A DNA stretch of 64,000 nucleotides from Fulvivirga sp. M361 (GTDB lineage Bacteria; Bacteroidota; Bacteroidia; Cytophagales; Cyclobacteriaceae): positions 32,621 to 96,620 of the forward strand of contig NZ_VKDC01000047.1 of the NCBI RefSeq assembly GCF_007097395.1, written 5' to 3'. The position numbers were made by a program, and so were the translations under genes. The notes under the pieces are model-generated. The model worked only from the letters and a program-made list of their open reading frames with translations. It searched no databases and was not told the DNA's origin. Below are positions 43,098-51,835 of the stretch, in pieces; position 1 is the stretch's first letter, and each line of letters begins with the position of its first letter.

Positions 43098-44594
43098 TTA
43101 TTGTTGCATCCACCATAATTTCACCGTAAGGAATTCAGGCTCCCTGGCTCCCAGTCTGTCGATTTCCGGTAGATTGTAGATGTACTCCGTTTCCATATTA
43201 TAAGGTACACGCGTGATCCATTTATCCGTACCATAAATGTCTTCTGCTACGTTTGTAGGGCGTGATAACTCGGGGTAAATATTGGGGTCCCAGTTATATC
43301 TCCGAATGTCTACCCACGCTTCAGGAGACAGGTAAGTGGCTATTAGCTTTTGGACCATGATATCGCTTAAGGTCAGATCATCAGAGCTTTGTACTACCAG
43401 GTCACTGTTAGAAAGGAAAGTGTCCTGTTCTCCCTGGTCTACTTCCAATTGCTGCATATTACTGATGATCCCTGAGAGATAGCTGTTGTAAGCAGCCGTT
43501 TTATCACTTTCAAATTGTGCTTCGGCACGTATAAAAAAGAGTTCAGACTCAGTCATAAAGGCCAACGGACTGTCATCTTTTGTAAGTGCCATGTCCAGCA
43601 GGTTAGGGAGGTCATCTCCGTCAATACCTCCTCTTCCTTCTCCGGATACCAGTGAAAGTATTTCACCTCCCTCATTAGGTTCAAAATGTTTGAATGCGCG
43701 AGGGTCTAGCTCCGTATCGCTTTTCATTAAGTCCAGAAAGAATGTGGAAGGTACTGAGTTGCTCAGAACATTGGCGCGCATGGAAAACAGTAAAGGTCGT
43801 GCCTGTAATGGTCCCCAGGGATTTTGTGTCCATGTATCTACCCCTGAAAAAATGTAAGAAGGTGTCACCCAGTTACTCAGGGCGGTATTTACTTCTTCTA
43901 TGACTTTACCCATATCTGACGCTACATTTTTCTGATGTAAAAGCCATCTTGCTTTTATACCATGTGCGAAAGCTGTCCATGCAGTGAGGTCGCCGGAAAA
44001 CAGTACATCATCACTTGCTGTCATAGGCTTGGCAGTATTTCCTTGTGCTATGGCCTCCTGAAGGTTTTGAATGCCTTCATCGAGTAACAAGCCTATTTGT
44101 TCATATACCTCTTCCTGAGTATCATATTTGGGACTGTCTTTTCCGGTAAAAGCTTCCTCATAAGGCATGTCTCCTAAAACATCCGTTGTGATCAGGAAAG
44201 CATATGCCTGCATGATCTGTCCCACGCCTGTATAATTTTTAGCCAGCTCATCGTCGGCGGCAGTATTGATTAAATTATGGGCGTTACCGGCTACATCAAA
44301 ATAGTGATGCCTGAATATGCCCACCCGTACTTCCTGACTGAAGTCCCACCGGTCACGTGTTCGGTCAAAGCCGGTTTCCGTAACTAGCTGTTGGCTGTAA
44401 TAAGCGCTGATTTCCCCTGCATTGTAGGTCAGGGTAGCTGCATTACCCAGGATGGCGGGCAGCAGGTTTTGAGGCTCTGTGGTCGACGGGTTGTCCAGAT
44501 CATCATTTACGTCCAGGTAGTCGTTGCACGCTGATAATAGGATCATTCCCGCTATGAAGAATAGTCTATGTGCTAATGTGTTCATTTTTTTCAT
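43098..44594 (-). CDS. SusD/RagB-type outer-membrane nutrient-binding lipoprotein
   Basis: 498 residues, lipobox LLSAC (about Cys23), then NDYLDVNDDLDNPSTTEPQNLLPAILGNAATL, the start typical of the SusD-like group 2. The helical TPR-like fold is visible (GIKARWLLHQKN, FFIRAEAQFESDKTAAYNSYLSGI). SusD binds glycan at the cell surface and passes it to SusC. It begins two bases after the SusC stop, so they are coupled. Confidence 0.93.
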   Translation of the reverse strand: MKKMNTLAHRLFFIAGMILLSACNDYLDVNDDLDNPSTTEPQNLLPAILGNAATLTYNAGEISAYYSQQLVTETGFDRTRDRWDFSQEVRVGIFRHHYFDVAGNAHNLINTAADDELAKNYTGVGQIMQAYAFLITTDVLGDMPYEEAFTGKDSPKYDTQEEVYEQIGLLLDEGIQNLQEAIAQGNTAKPMTASDDVLFSGDLTAWTAFAHGIKARWLLHQKNVASDMGKVIEEVNTALSNWVTPSYIFSGVDTWTQNPWGPLQARPLLFSMRANVLSNSVPSTFFLDLMKSDTELDPRAFKHFEPNEGGEILSLVSGEGRGGIDGDDLPNLLDMALTKDDSPLAFMTESELFFIRAEAQFESDKTAAYNSYLSGIISNMQQLEVDQGEQDTFLSNSDLVVQSSDDLTLSDIMVQKLIATYLSPEAWVDIRRYNWDPNIYPELSRPTNVAEDIYGTDKWITRVPYNMETEYIYNLPEIDRLGAREPEFLTVKLWWMQQ

Positions 44595-44596
44595 TT

Positions 44597-47500
44597 TTAG
44601 AATGATGCCTTTATTCCAAACGTCAATCCTTTCATCTGAGGAATGGCCCCGAAGTCAATCCCCATATTTCCCGAACCGCCGCGGTTACCGGCTGAACTCA
44701 CTTCCGGGTCAATGCCTGAATAAGGAGTGAATAACAACAAGTTCCTTCCGGTGGCTGTTAACTGAAGGTTCGAGATCCCTATTCTGTCTAACCATTCAGA
44801 AGGAAGGTCATAGGAAAGGGTAACAAATCGTAATCTTGCCCAGTCGGCATCTTCCAGGAAGTTAGTCCCGATAGATGAGTGTTCAATCTGGAAGTAAGCC
44901 TGGTCTAATACCACTTCCTGTGTGTTTTCTTCCCACACCGGACTTTCTTCCGAACCGGTATTTACCACACCATCAAATACATATTTAATGTTTCGATACT
45001 CTTCCAGCATCTCATGCATGCCTACCCCCATCATGCTTTGACCGGTGGCATTCAGCACTTTTCCTCCTACTCTGAAATCCCATAAAAAGGAAAGGTTGAA
45101 GTTTTTGTAGCGGAATGAATTGGTGAGTCCTACAATCATGTCCGGTTCCCTGTCACCCAAATAGTTTTCTTTGGAACCGGTTTTGGTGGGAAGACCGTTT
45201 TCTCCGATTATTCTACGACCATCGTCATTGTACACGTAATCCACACCGGAAACAGCGAAGAAAGCACGTCCGGGTACGGAAGTAGCGTTACCTGCCGCTG
45301 TCTGTCCATAGGTCTGGCGATATTCTGCCATATGGGATGGTAAAGTCTCTAATACCGCATCATTGTGAGAGGCGTTGAGAGTAATGTTCCAGTCGAAGTT
45401 ATTTCGTTTGATAGCATTAGCATTCAGCATGATCTCATACCCTTTATTGGATACGGATCCGGCATTGAACGTTTGGATAACAAAACCTGTACCCGGAGAT
45501 ACCCTGGCCCTGATGATCTGGTCTTCTGTAAGCATATCATAGTAGGTGGCATCCAGTCTGATCCTGCTATTGAAAAAATGGAGCTCTACGCCTAGTTCTT
45601 TAGAGGTGGTCATTTCCGGTTTCAGATTGGGGTTACCTGCTGTATGCAAATTCTTAAAACCTCCTCCTTCAGTCTGATTAGGAGTTAGTACGGGTGTGAG
45701 GCTATGAGGAGATGCATCAAAGCCTACCTGTGCCCATGAAGCCCTTATTTTTCCAAAGGAAAAAACATTCAATTCAGTAGGGATAAGCTCCGAAAAGACT
45801 AATCCTGCGCTTATGGATGGATAGAAGAAAGAATTATTCTTCTCCGGAAGTGTAGAAGACCAGTCATTTCGGCCGGTTACATTGAGATAGGCTATGCCGT
45901 AGTAATCCAGCTTTACATCGCCAAATACACCCGCAATGTTCCGCCTTCTGTTACTGCTATTTACTACCTGTCGCTCTGTGTTATTCAGTGAATAAAGCCC
46001 TTCGTTCAAAAGCCCTTCGCCAGTAACAGCTAATGACCGGGTCCTGTCTTCGCGTATGGAGCTTCCTACAGTACCTGACAGGTTAAACCTTGAACCTATC
46101 TTTTTGTCTACACTGACCAGGAAATCAGAAGATAAGATCTCATTGTCTCTTTCTAGCTCATATACTGACCCCAGACCATTGCCTCCTGTAGAAATAGCCC
46201 TTTGCCGTTTCAGGTGAAAGTTCGATCGGTCTAAGCCAAGTCTGTAAGTAAGCGTAAGCCATTTTAAAGGGTTATAACTTATGTTGAACTGGTTGATCCA
46301 TCTGTTCACGTCATCTACAGTAGGGTTATTTTCCAGGAACCAGTAAGGGTTATCTGTTTGTGCAGGGAAATTTTCAATGGGCAGCAAAAAGCGCCTGGTG
46401 CCATTTGGATTAAGATAGTTGCTCATATCATCGGACAGAGGCCATCTCATTACCCTGTTCATGAACCCTCCTGAGTTATTGCTAAAAGCCCGGGTGTTTT
46501 CAGAAGTTATGTAATTCACTGAAACGCCCAGTGAGAGGTTATCTCTCAACTTGTGGGACCCTTTTAACAGCCCGCTGTGCTTGGTGTAATCCGTCATGGG
46601 CACGATCCCCGATTGGTCCAGTAAGTTGTAGGAGAAATACATGGTGGTCTTATCATTACCCCCTGACACATTGAAGTTGTAATTTTGAGTCACCCCGGTC
46701 TCGAAAAACTCCTCCTGATTATCATAAATGGGTTGGTCCCGGCGGTATGTAGGTCCCCAGGATTGTGTGGTGTTGTTATCCGGAAGTCCGTTCAGGCCGC
46801 GCTGATACATTTTTTGCTGTGGCATGTAGCGCGTTGGCCTGTCGAATGATAGGGATGAACCCACGTTAATGGAAGTTTTTCCGGATTTTCCCGATTTTGT
46901 GGTAATGATCAATGCACCATTGGCGGCTTGCAGCCCGTACAGGGCTGCTGCAGATGGTCCCTTCAAAACGGTGATAGATTCAATATCGGCCGGATTCAGG
47001 TCCATACCACGGTTACCACCTTGCTCTACTGCTGAGTTATCAATAGGGATCCCGTCAACCACGAAAAGGGGCTGGTTATTCCTTCCTTCCCCTACGGAAG
47101 ACGCACCCCTGAGAAGTATTTGTGAGGGAGCTCCCGGAGCTCCGTTTCCTGTAATCATAGCGCCGGCTACTTGTCCCTGCAAAGAGTTGACAATGTTGAG
47201 CTGCTGTGGAGCTTCAATGTTTTTGGCTTCGATTTCCTGCACGGCGTAGTTGATGCTTCTTTTTTCCTGCTCTATGTTGAAGGCGCCTACTACGGTGATC
47301 TCCATCAACATCTGCAAGTCGGGATAAAGGGTAACATCAATGACGGATCGGCTACCCACCTGTTCTTCCGTTGTCTCGAAACCAATGTAAGAGAAAACCA
47401 GGATTTTCTCGTCTTCGTCGAGTTCTAACCGGTAGTTCCCTTCAATATCCGTTACGGTACCATGTGTGGTTCCCTTGACAACAATATTTGCTCCTACTAA

Positions 47501-47617
47501 AGGTTGATTATCAATATCCACGACCTTACCAGAAACGGTGAGTTGCTGTTGGGCCGTAGCACTGAATGCCATCAGTAGTAAGAGTAAAAAAATACTCTTC
47601 CTGTAATTTTGATCCAT
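44597..47617 (-). CDS. SusC/RagA-type TonB-linked outer-membrane transporter
   Basis: 1006 residues. Signal peptide (SATAQQ), then a carboxypeptidase-like regulatory domain (LTVSGKVVDIDNQPLVGANI ... GNYRLEL) and a plug with GIPIDNSAVEQGG, VLKGPSAAALYG and ALIITTKSG, followed by a 22-strand barrel with a terminal aromatic residue (MKGLTFGIKASF). It imports large glycans or peptides with TonB energy. It is the first gene of an operon with SusD, two lipoproteins and GHL10. A shared operator lies 93 bases upstream. Confidence 0.95.
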   Translation of the reverse strand: MDQNYRKSIFLLLLLMAFSATAQQQLTVSGKVVDIDNQPLVGANIVVKGTTHGTVTDIEGNYRLELDEDEKILVFSYIGFETTEEQVGSRSVIDVTLYPDLQMLMEITVVGAFNIEQEKRSINYAVQEIEAKNIEAPQQLNIVNSLQGQVAGAMITGNGAPGAPSQILLRGASSVGEGRNNQPLFVVDGIPIDNSAVEQGGNRGMDLNPADIESITVLKGPSAAALYGLQAANGALIITTKSGKSGKTSINVGSSLSFDRPTRYMPQQKMYQRGLNGLPDNNTTQSWGPTYRRDQPIYDNQEEFFETGVTQNYNFNVSGGNDKTTMYFSYNLLDQSGIVPMTDYTKHSGLLKGSHKLRDNLSLGVSVNYITSENTRAFSNNSGGFMNRVMRWPLSDDMSNYLNPNGTRRFLLPIENFPAQTDNPYWFLENNPTVDDVNRWINQFNISYNPLKWLTLTYRLGLDRSNFHLKRQRAISTGGNGLGSVYELERDNEILSSDFLVSVDKKIGSRFNLSGTVGSSIREDRTRSLAVTGEGLLNEGLYSLNNTERQVVNSSNRRRNIAGVFGDVKLDYYGIAYLNVTGRNDWSSTLPEKNNSFFYPSISAGLVFSELIPTELNVFSFGKIRASWAQVGFDASPHSLTPVLTPNQTEGGGFKNLHTAGNPNLKPEMTTSKELGVELHFFNSRIRLDATYYDMLTEDQIIRARVSPGTGFVIQTFNAGSVSNKGYEIMLNANAIKRNNFDWNITLNASHNDAVLETLPSHMAEYRQTYGQTAAGNATSVPGRAFFAVSGVDYVYNDDGRRIIGENGLPTKTGSKENYLGDREPDMIVGLTNSFRYKNFNLSFLWDFRVGGKVLNATGQSMMGVGMHEMLEEYRNIKYVFDGVVNTGSEESPVWEENTQEVVLDQAYFQIEHSSIGTNFLEDADWARLRFVTLSYDLPSEWLDRIGISNLQLTATGRNLLLFTPYSGIDPEVSSAGNRGGSGNMGIDFGAIPQMKGLTFGIKASF

Positions 47618-47710
47618 ACTGTAGTGTTTAAAACGTGTAATGATTCATTTGAAGGGCTTCCTGGCTAGAGGTTAACCCTAAACAAATTTTTTAAATAAAG
47701 GCTTGAATTT

Positions 47711-47747
47711 TATCCCTGAAAACAGTGATTTGGCAAAATCACTGTTT
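47711..47747 (-). promoter_or_regulatory. Candidate composite operator upstream of SusC
   Basis: A 12-bp perfect dyad (AAACAGTGATTT with AAATCACTGTTT, spacer 4) is flanked by a further half-site. On the minus strand the order is CAGTGATT, AATCACTG, TTTT, CAGGGATA. It matches the site at 51799-51833 at 30 of 35 bases, and lies 93 bases before the SusC start. Confidence 0.65.
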
Positions 47748-48080
47748 CAATATCCAGGGGTTAAATAAGAGCTATGATGTTTCTGGTCAGGACTTTTTGT
47801 ATTACTAAGTGAGGGGTGGTCAGGGCAACCCGTTTTGTGATATTTTTTACGCTCCGGGACTTTAACGACAAGTGATGAAAAGGGCGTAAATGGAAAAATA
47901 TATTTTACAAGAAAATGCCTGTTCATGACCATTGCTTCCTTTTCAATATGGTTGATGTACTAAAAACCATCTCATCTTAGATGAACCATGCGTTTGAAAG
48001 ATTTAATACCACTTGTTATCTTCATAGGTATGAAAAACACATTCACTAGTAAAGCCCGGGTGGATGATACCCTATCCTGT
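47748..48080. other. Gene-free stretch between SusC regulatory site and a small lipoprotein gene
   Basis: About 330 bases of AT-rich sequence. Short open frames exist on the minus strand but their translations show no recognisable pattern. I see no other feature until the repeat at 48081. Confidence 0.4.
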
Positions 48081-48119
48081 TGTAGGTCTTAGGACCACCA
48101 CGCTTAACCAATGACCGGG
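48081..48119 (+). repeat. Copy 1 of a 39-bp repeat (opposite copy at 49126-49164)
   Basis: The sequence TAGGTCTTAGGACC followed by CnnnGCTnAACC and GACCnGG occurs here and, as the reverse complement, at 49126-49164. The 14-base core is identical. The two copies flank the lipoprotein gene and the GHL10 remnant in opposite orientation. Confidence 0.45.
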
Positions 48120-48211
48120 AGAGTATATGAACACTTGAAAATGATAGAAATGCTTCAGTTGTGTATGATGAATCTGAAATTCTGGGCCTGATGTTTAAAA
48201 AAACTGAAGAT

Positions 48212-48790
48212 ATGTCTAGCCCTCTCTTGAAAAACAAAACTTACAATAAGGTAATAACTTGCTTTTTGATTTCAATTGCGTTTTCAGGCTGTTCTACCTG
48301 GAGTCCTGACTATGAATATGCTCATCCAAATGCCCAAGTGCTATTGAAGGATGATTTTTTTTGGGATCAGACTAACTCATTTGCTCCTTTTGGAAATGAC
48401 GACGGAAATGATGCCATTTATGAATATCATAATTGGACTAAATTAAACCCCCAAAAGGAATCCACTGAATTTTTGAATTATCTCTTTAATAAATGGAATT
48501 ACACGCTTTATGATTACACTAAAACGGATACTGCCATAATTAGACAATTCATAAATTCGAGTCGAATCGGGGATAGACTGTTTTACGGAATAGATGATGT
48601 AATTATAGCTACAGGCTTTGGAGAATTCATTATCAGAGGAACAATTGGGGCTAAAATGAAATCCTTGACTTTATTAGCCCTTCAAAGGCAGTTATTGCCA
48701 ATTTCATTGGCAACCATAGATGCTGAATATAGAGATGAAAGGATCAAAAGTTTAAAAAAAATGATTGAAGTCATTAACGCAACTTCATAA
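48212..48790 (+). CDS. Small lipoprotein of unknown function
   Basis: 192 residues from the ATG at 48212, chosen because it gives a lipoprotein signal (NKVITCFLISIAFSGC, Cys26). Upstream in-frame ATGs at 48161 and 48191 only add residues before the signal. The mature part is acidic and aromatic (KDDFFWDQTNSFAPFGNDDG, IYEYHNWTKLNPQKES) and ends in a helical region (RDERIKSLKKMIEVI). It recalls small Bacteroidota proteins of the 'PFG-D-G' type, but no function is known; an immunity-like role is only a guess. It is AT-rich, on the opposite strand to its neighbours and flanked by repeats. Confidence 0.6.
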   Translation: MSSPLLKNKTYNKVITCFLISIAFSGCSTWSPDYEYAHPNAQVLLKDDFFWDQTNSFAPFGNDDGNDAIYEYHNWTKLNPQKESTEFLNYLFNKWNYTLYDYTKTDTAIIRQFINSSRIGDRLFYGIDDVIIATGFGEFIIRGTIGAKMKSLTLLALQRQLLPISLATIDAEYRDERIKSLKKMIEVINATS

Positions 48791-48974
48791 AACATAAATT
48801 TTTTTCAGGAAGGTGACTAAACTGGCAATTTAAATAAGTTAAAAATACATCCCATTTTGGGCATAATCTTATTTGATGGTTATTTGACCGTGGATCCCAA
48901 AAAGGCCTCTCTAGTATCATCAATGGTATTAAATAAGCTTTTCTTATTTGATCTCAGCGACCACATTGCCAGTA
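48791..48974. other. Short gene-free stretch between the lipoprotein gene and the GHL10 remnant
   Basis: About 180 AT-rich bases after the lipoprotein stop. I see no terminator hairpin and no gene here. Confidence 0.4.
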
Positions 48975-49119
48975 CTACAACTCCTTCACAGCCCGGTGCG
49001 CCTCTCTTGTCTTAATCCTTTTCTCAGCACTCACCTGGCTTGCGTTGTGCTTTCGATCTACTGCCATTACCAGGTAGCGATATTGAGTACGTGCCTCTGT
49101 ACTTCTGTTCGTGTAGGAC
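48975..49119 (-). pseudogene. 145-bp remnant of a GHL10 gene 3' end
   Basis: These bases align without gaps to 49246-49390, the last 145 bases of the downstream-reading GHL10 gene, with about 14 substitutions. The reading frame and stop codon are kept (SYTNRSTEARTQYRYLVMAV ... KTREAHRAVKEL then stop, against SYTDRSTETRTQYRYLVTAV in the intact gene). The homology stops sharply at 49119, with no start or catalytic domain. It is the tail of a lost tandem copy or the footprint of an insertion at the gene end. Confidence 0.85.
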
Positions 49120-49164
49120 CGCCCTGGTCTTAGGTTTAGCAAAGCGGTCCTAAGACCTAACTCT
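49116..49164. repeat. Overlapping inverted repeats; contains copy 2 of the 39-bp repeat
   Basis: GGACCGC (49116-49122) pairs with GCGGTCC (49144-49150), while GGTCTTAGG (49126-49134) pairs with CCTAAGACC (49149-49157). The two stems share bases, so only one can form at a time. The stretch 49126-49164 is the reverse-complement copy of the repeat at 48081-48119. It sits exactly at the break between the GHL10 remnant and unique sequence. Confidence 0.55.
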
Positions 49165-49245
49165 TGAATAGAGCGTCCGCTCGATTTATCTTGTTAAATA
49201 CAAGTTTTATCGAAAAGAAATGACCTAATCTACTAATATCACACC

Positions 49246-50796
49246 CTACAACTCCTTCACAGCCCGATGTGCGCCTCTTGTCTTTACCCTTTTTTCAGCA
49301 CTTACCTGGCTTTCATTGTGCTTTCGATCTACTGCCGTTACCAGGTAGCGATATTGAGTGCGTGTCTCTGTACTTCTGTCCGTGTAGGACTGTGTATGGT
49401 AGGGAGAGCGTGGTACGGTGGCCAGTATTTTAGAGGGGTCATGAATGTTAATCTCCTCATCCGCATCAAAGCGGTAGACCACATAGTAATGGGCATCGCC
49501 GGGAGTACTGTCCTGCCATTGGAGTTTTACGCCATACTTTTGATTCCCAATGATTTCCTGCCAGACCGGCGCCTCAGGTGGCGTATCGTCCAGCCAGGGC
49601 ATGACCGGTATTAACGCCTCCGATGGATACATTTCTTCCATTTTTTGCTGGACACTGTCCTTGTTTTGAACAAAAACCTTTGTGCTAAAGTACATGCTGC
49701 CATGCACGTTGGGTGTAGCCCTGTTCAGGTTGATCTGATTAATTATTTCTCGTTTATCTTCCCATCCCTTTTGGCCCAAACGATAGATGCCCTGACCAAT
49801 ATACATATGCCGCCCATACGTGTGTTTGCTCCACCAATCTACCAACACTTTGTAGTCTGCGGGAGCAAAGCCTATGTGCCAGTATAGCTGTGGAGTTATG
49901 TAGTCAATCCACCCTTCTCTAAGCCATTTCAGTACATCAGCATACAGGTCATCATAGTTGGTCTGTCCGGCTTTGGTATCCGAACCCATCGGGTCTTTGT
50001 CATTATTACGCCATACACCAAACGGGCTTATACCGAAGACTACGTGTGGCTTTTCGTTCCTGATCCTGTCATGCAGCTCTTCTACAAAGGCGTCTACATT
50101 ATACCTTCTCCAATCCTCCTTGTTTTTGTAACTCTCACCGTAGCAGGTGTATGAGCTGTCATCCGGAAACTCTTCATTGGCAATACGATAAGGATAAAAA
50201 TAGTCATCAAAATGAACAGCGTCGAGGTCATAGTGTCTGACTACCTCCATGATGGCATTTAATACATATTCACGGGCTTCGGGATGGCCGGGATCGTAAT
50301 ACTTTTTGCCACCATATTCTACAAACCATTCCGGATGTTGATTGATCGGATGATCTTTTGAATGGATAAAATCTTCTTTCATACTGGCACGGTACGGGTT
50401 GAACCATGCATGGAACTCAAGCCCTCTTTTACGTGCTTCTTCAATCATGAAGGTCAATGGATTGTAGTAGGGAGTAGGGCTTTCTCCCTGCTCTCCCGAT
50501 AAGTATTCTGACCATGGTTCATAAGAGGACGGAAACAGCGCATCGGCAACAGGCCGTACCTGTACTACTACGGCATTCATTTTCATGGACTGCAATAGAT
50601 CCAGTAGCTCCACAAATTCTTTTTGCTGATCATGGGCGTTCAATGCCCTTTGCGTAGGCCAGTCTATATTTACTACAGTGGCAATCCAGGCGGCCCGTAA
50701 TTCCCGTTTGGGTGCCGGGAGATCTTGTGCAAAGGAAACAGGGCTAAAAGTAAGGCTTAGCAAAAACAGGCAGAAGAAAAATACGGTTTTAGACAT
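49246..50796 (-). CDS. GHL10 (DigH-like) glycosyl hydrolase, second copy
   Basis: 516 residues from the ATG at 50796 (MSKTVFFFCLFLLSLTFSPVSFA, signal peptide). The barrel (about 25-400) shows APKRELRAAWIATVVNIDWP, MNAVVVQVRP, FHAWFNPYR, LDAVHFDDYFYPYR, YITPQLYWHIG, all matching the first GHL10 enzyme but clearly diverged. One Fn3-like domain ends the protein (about 415-510, DAHYYVVYRFDADEEINIHD). There is no T9SS sorting domain, so unlike its paralogue it is probably periplasmic. It follows the sugar kinase by 61 bases and is likely co-transcribed with it. Confidence 0.92.
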   Translation of the reverse strand: MSKTVFFFCLFLLSLTFSPVSFAQDLPAPKRELRAAWIATVVNIDWPTQRALNAHDQQKEFVELLDLLQSMKMNAVVVQVRPVADALFPSSYEPWSEYLSGEQGESPTPYYNPLTFMIEEARKRGLEFHAWFNPYRASMKEDFIHSKDHPINQHPEWFVEYGGKKYYDPGHPEAREYVLNAIMEVVRHYDLDAVHFDDYFYPYRIANEEFPDDSSYTCYGESYKNKEDWRRYNVDAFVEELHDRIRNEKPHVVFGISPFGVWRNNDKDPMGSDTKAGQTNYDDLYADVLKWLREGWIDYITPQLYWHIGFAPADYKVLVDWWSKHTYGRHMYIGQGIYRLGQKGWEDKREIINQINLNRATPNVHGSMYFSTKVFVQNKDSVQQKMEEMYPSEALIPVMPWLDDTPPEAPVWQEIIGNQKYGVKLQWQDSTPGDAHYYVVYRFDADEEINIHDPSKILATVPRSPYHTQSYTDRSTETRTQYRYLVTAVDRKHNESQVSAEKRVKTRGAHRAVKEL

Positions 50797-50857
50797 TGAC
50801 AGGGAGTTAGATTTACTTTTGGTATGAAAGATTGTCAAAGGGTATGACATTATAATT

Positions 50858-51718
50858 TTAATGATTTACATGTATTGTACTACAATGGAATTCAACCAGG
50901 CCATCCATAGGGTTTTTCAATATCTTGTGAATAGATATACCTAATTCATCGGCTACCTGCAGTAAATATTTTTGATAGTAATAGCCAATGGACCCGACTA
51001 CGCTGATGCTTTTTACAGTATGCAACTGCGGATATCGTAATACATAATAGTTGAAAAAAGCTTTGAAATTTTGCGTGATGATCTTTGTTACAGCTGCTTC
51101 CTCAGCATATTTTAATAAAAACGGACTGAAAGAAGCAAGAAAACGATTGGCCAAAGGTTGGTTATATATTTTATCCAATACCTGGACAGTGGTTAGTTCA
51201 TAGGTATCCAGGAAATCTTCTATCATATACTGCGGAAGTTTTTGCTGAAATAGCAGACCCAGAAAATCTTTACACATAACAGTCCCGCTACCCCAATCAG
51301 ACAGCATATAACCTAAAGAAGGCGCTGAGTCGATGATCATTTTGCCGTTGTATATACATGAATTGGCGCCTGTACCCAATATACATGAAATACCGGGTTG
51401 ACCTTGAAGTGAACCTCGCGCCGCCGCGAGTATGTCACCGGCTACCTCCACTGAGCAGGACGAAGGTAGGGTACGTTTTAAGGCCCTTTTTACCTGGTTG
51501 GCTTTAGCAGGTTTGCCGCAGCCTGCTCCGTAGAAAAACACCCCTTCTACGTCGTAGACCTTTTCGCATACTTTCTCCTGGAACGTGTTACTGATCTCAT
51601 GGTCTGTGAGAAAGTAAGGGTTTAGTCCTTCGGTTTCCACAGATACCTGAAGTTCACCTTCCTGGTTAACCAGTCGCCAGTCTGTTTTGGTAGAACCACT
51701 ATCTGCAAATAGCCACAT
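50858..51718 (-). CDS. BadF/BadG-type sugar kinase, N-acetylglucosamine kinase-like
   Basis: 286 residues from the ATG at 51718 (MWLFADSGSTKTDWRL). The ATG at 51745 would put nine residues before the phosphate-1 loop DSGSTKTDW and is less likely. The phosphate-2 motif is CILGTGANSC, with GYMLSDWGSG and VVGSIGYYYQK after it. This is the ASKHA fold of the BadF/BadG family. Bacteroidota members are commonly annotated as GlcNAc kinases. It would phosphorylate an amino sugar in the cytoplasm. It leads a two-gene operon with GHL10 copy 2; the shared operator is 80 bases upstream. Confidence 0.85.
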   Translation of the reverse strand: MWLFADSGSTKTDWRLVNQEGELQVSVETEGLNPYFLTDHEISNTFQEKVCEKVYDVEGVFFYGAGCGKPAKANQVKRALKRTLPSSCSVEVAGDILAAARGSLQGQPGISCILGTGANSCIYNGKMIIDSAPSLGYMLSDWGSGTVMCKDFLGLLFQQKLPQYMIEDFLDTYELTTVQVLDKIYNQPLANRFLASFSPFLLKYAEEAAVTKIITQNFKAFFNYYVLRYPQLHTVKSISVVGSIGYYYQKYLLQVADELGISIHKILKNPMDGLVEFHCSTIHVNH

Positions 51719-51798
51719 TAGTTCATCTGTTTTGAGGGTAAACAATCATTACTTATCATCCATGCTCAAACAAAGATGTCTTTTATTCTGACTCGTGC

Positions 51799-51835
51799 TA
51801 TCCCTGAAAACAGGGATTTTAAATAATCACTGAAT
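51799..51835 (-). promoter_or_regulatory. Candidate composite operator upstream of the sugar kinase
   Basis: Near-identical to the site before SusC (30 of 35 bases). On the minus strand the order is CAGTGATT, AATCCCTG, TTTT, CAGGGATA; here the CCCTG/CAGGG dyad with TTTT spacer is perfect. It lies 80 bases before the kinase start. It overlaps the last codons of the response regulator gene, so it may also act as that gene's terminator hairpin. Confidence 0.65.

Noticed and set aside
47641..47700. Bacteroidota-type -7/-33 promoter (TAnnTTTG) before SusC
   Set aside because: Only loose matches such as AAATTTG are present; not specific enough to call.
48046..48237. 63-codon minus-strand frame overlapping the small lipoprotein gene
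   Set aside because: No signal, domain or ribosome site; the opposite frame has a clear lipoprotein signal.
49116..49164. Integron attC-like site (GTTRRRY / RYYYAAC ends)
   Set aside because: The ends can be read as attC core words but in the wrong order and orientation, and there is no integrase or second gene cassette; kept only as an inverted repeat.
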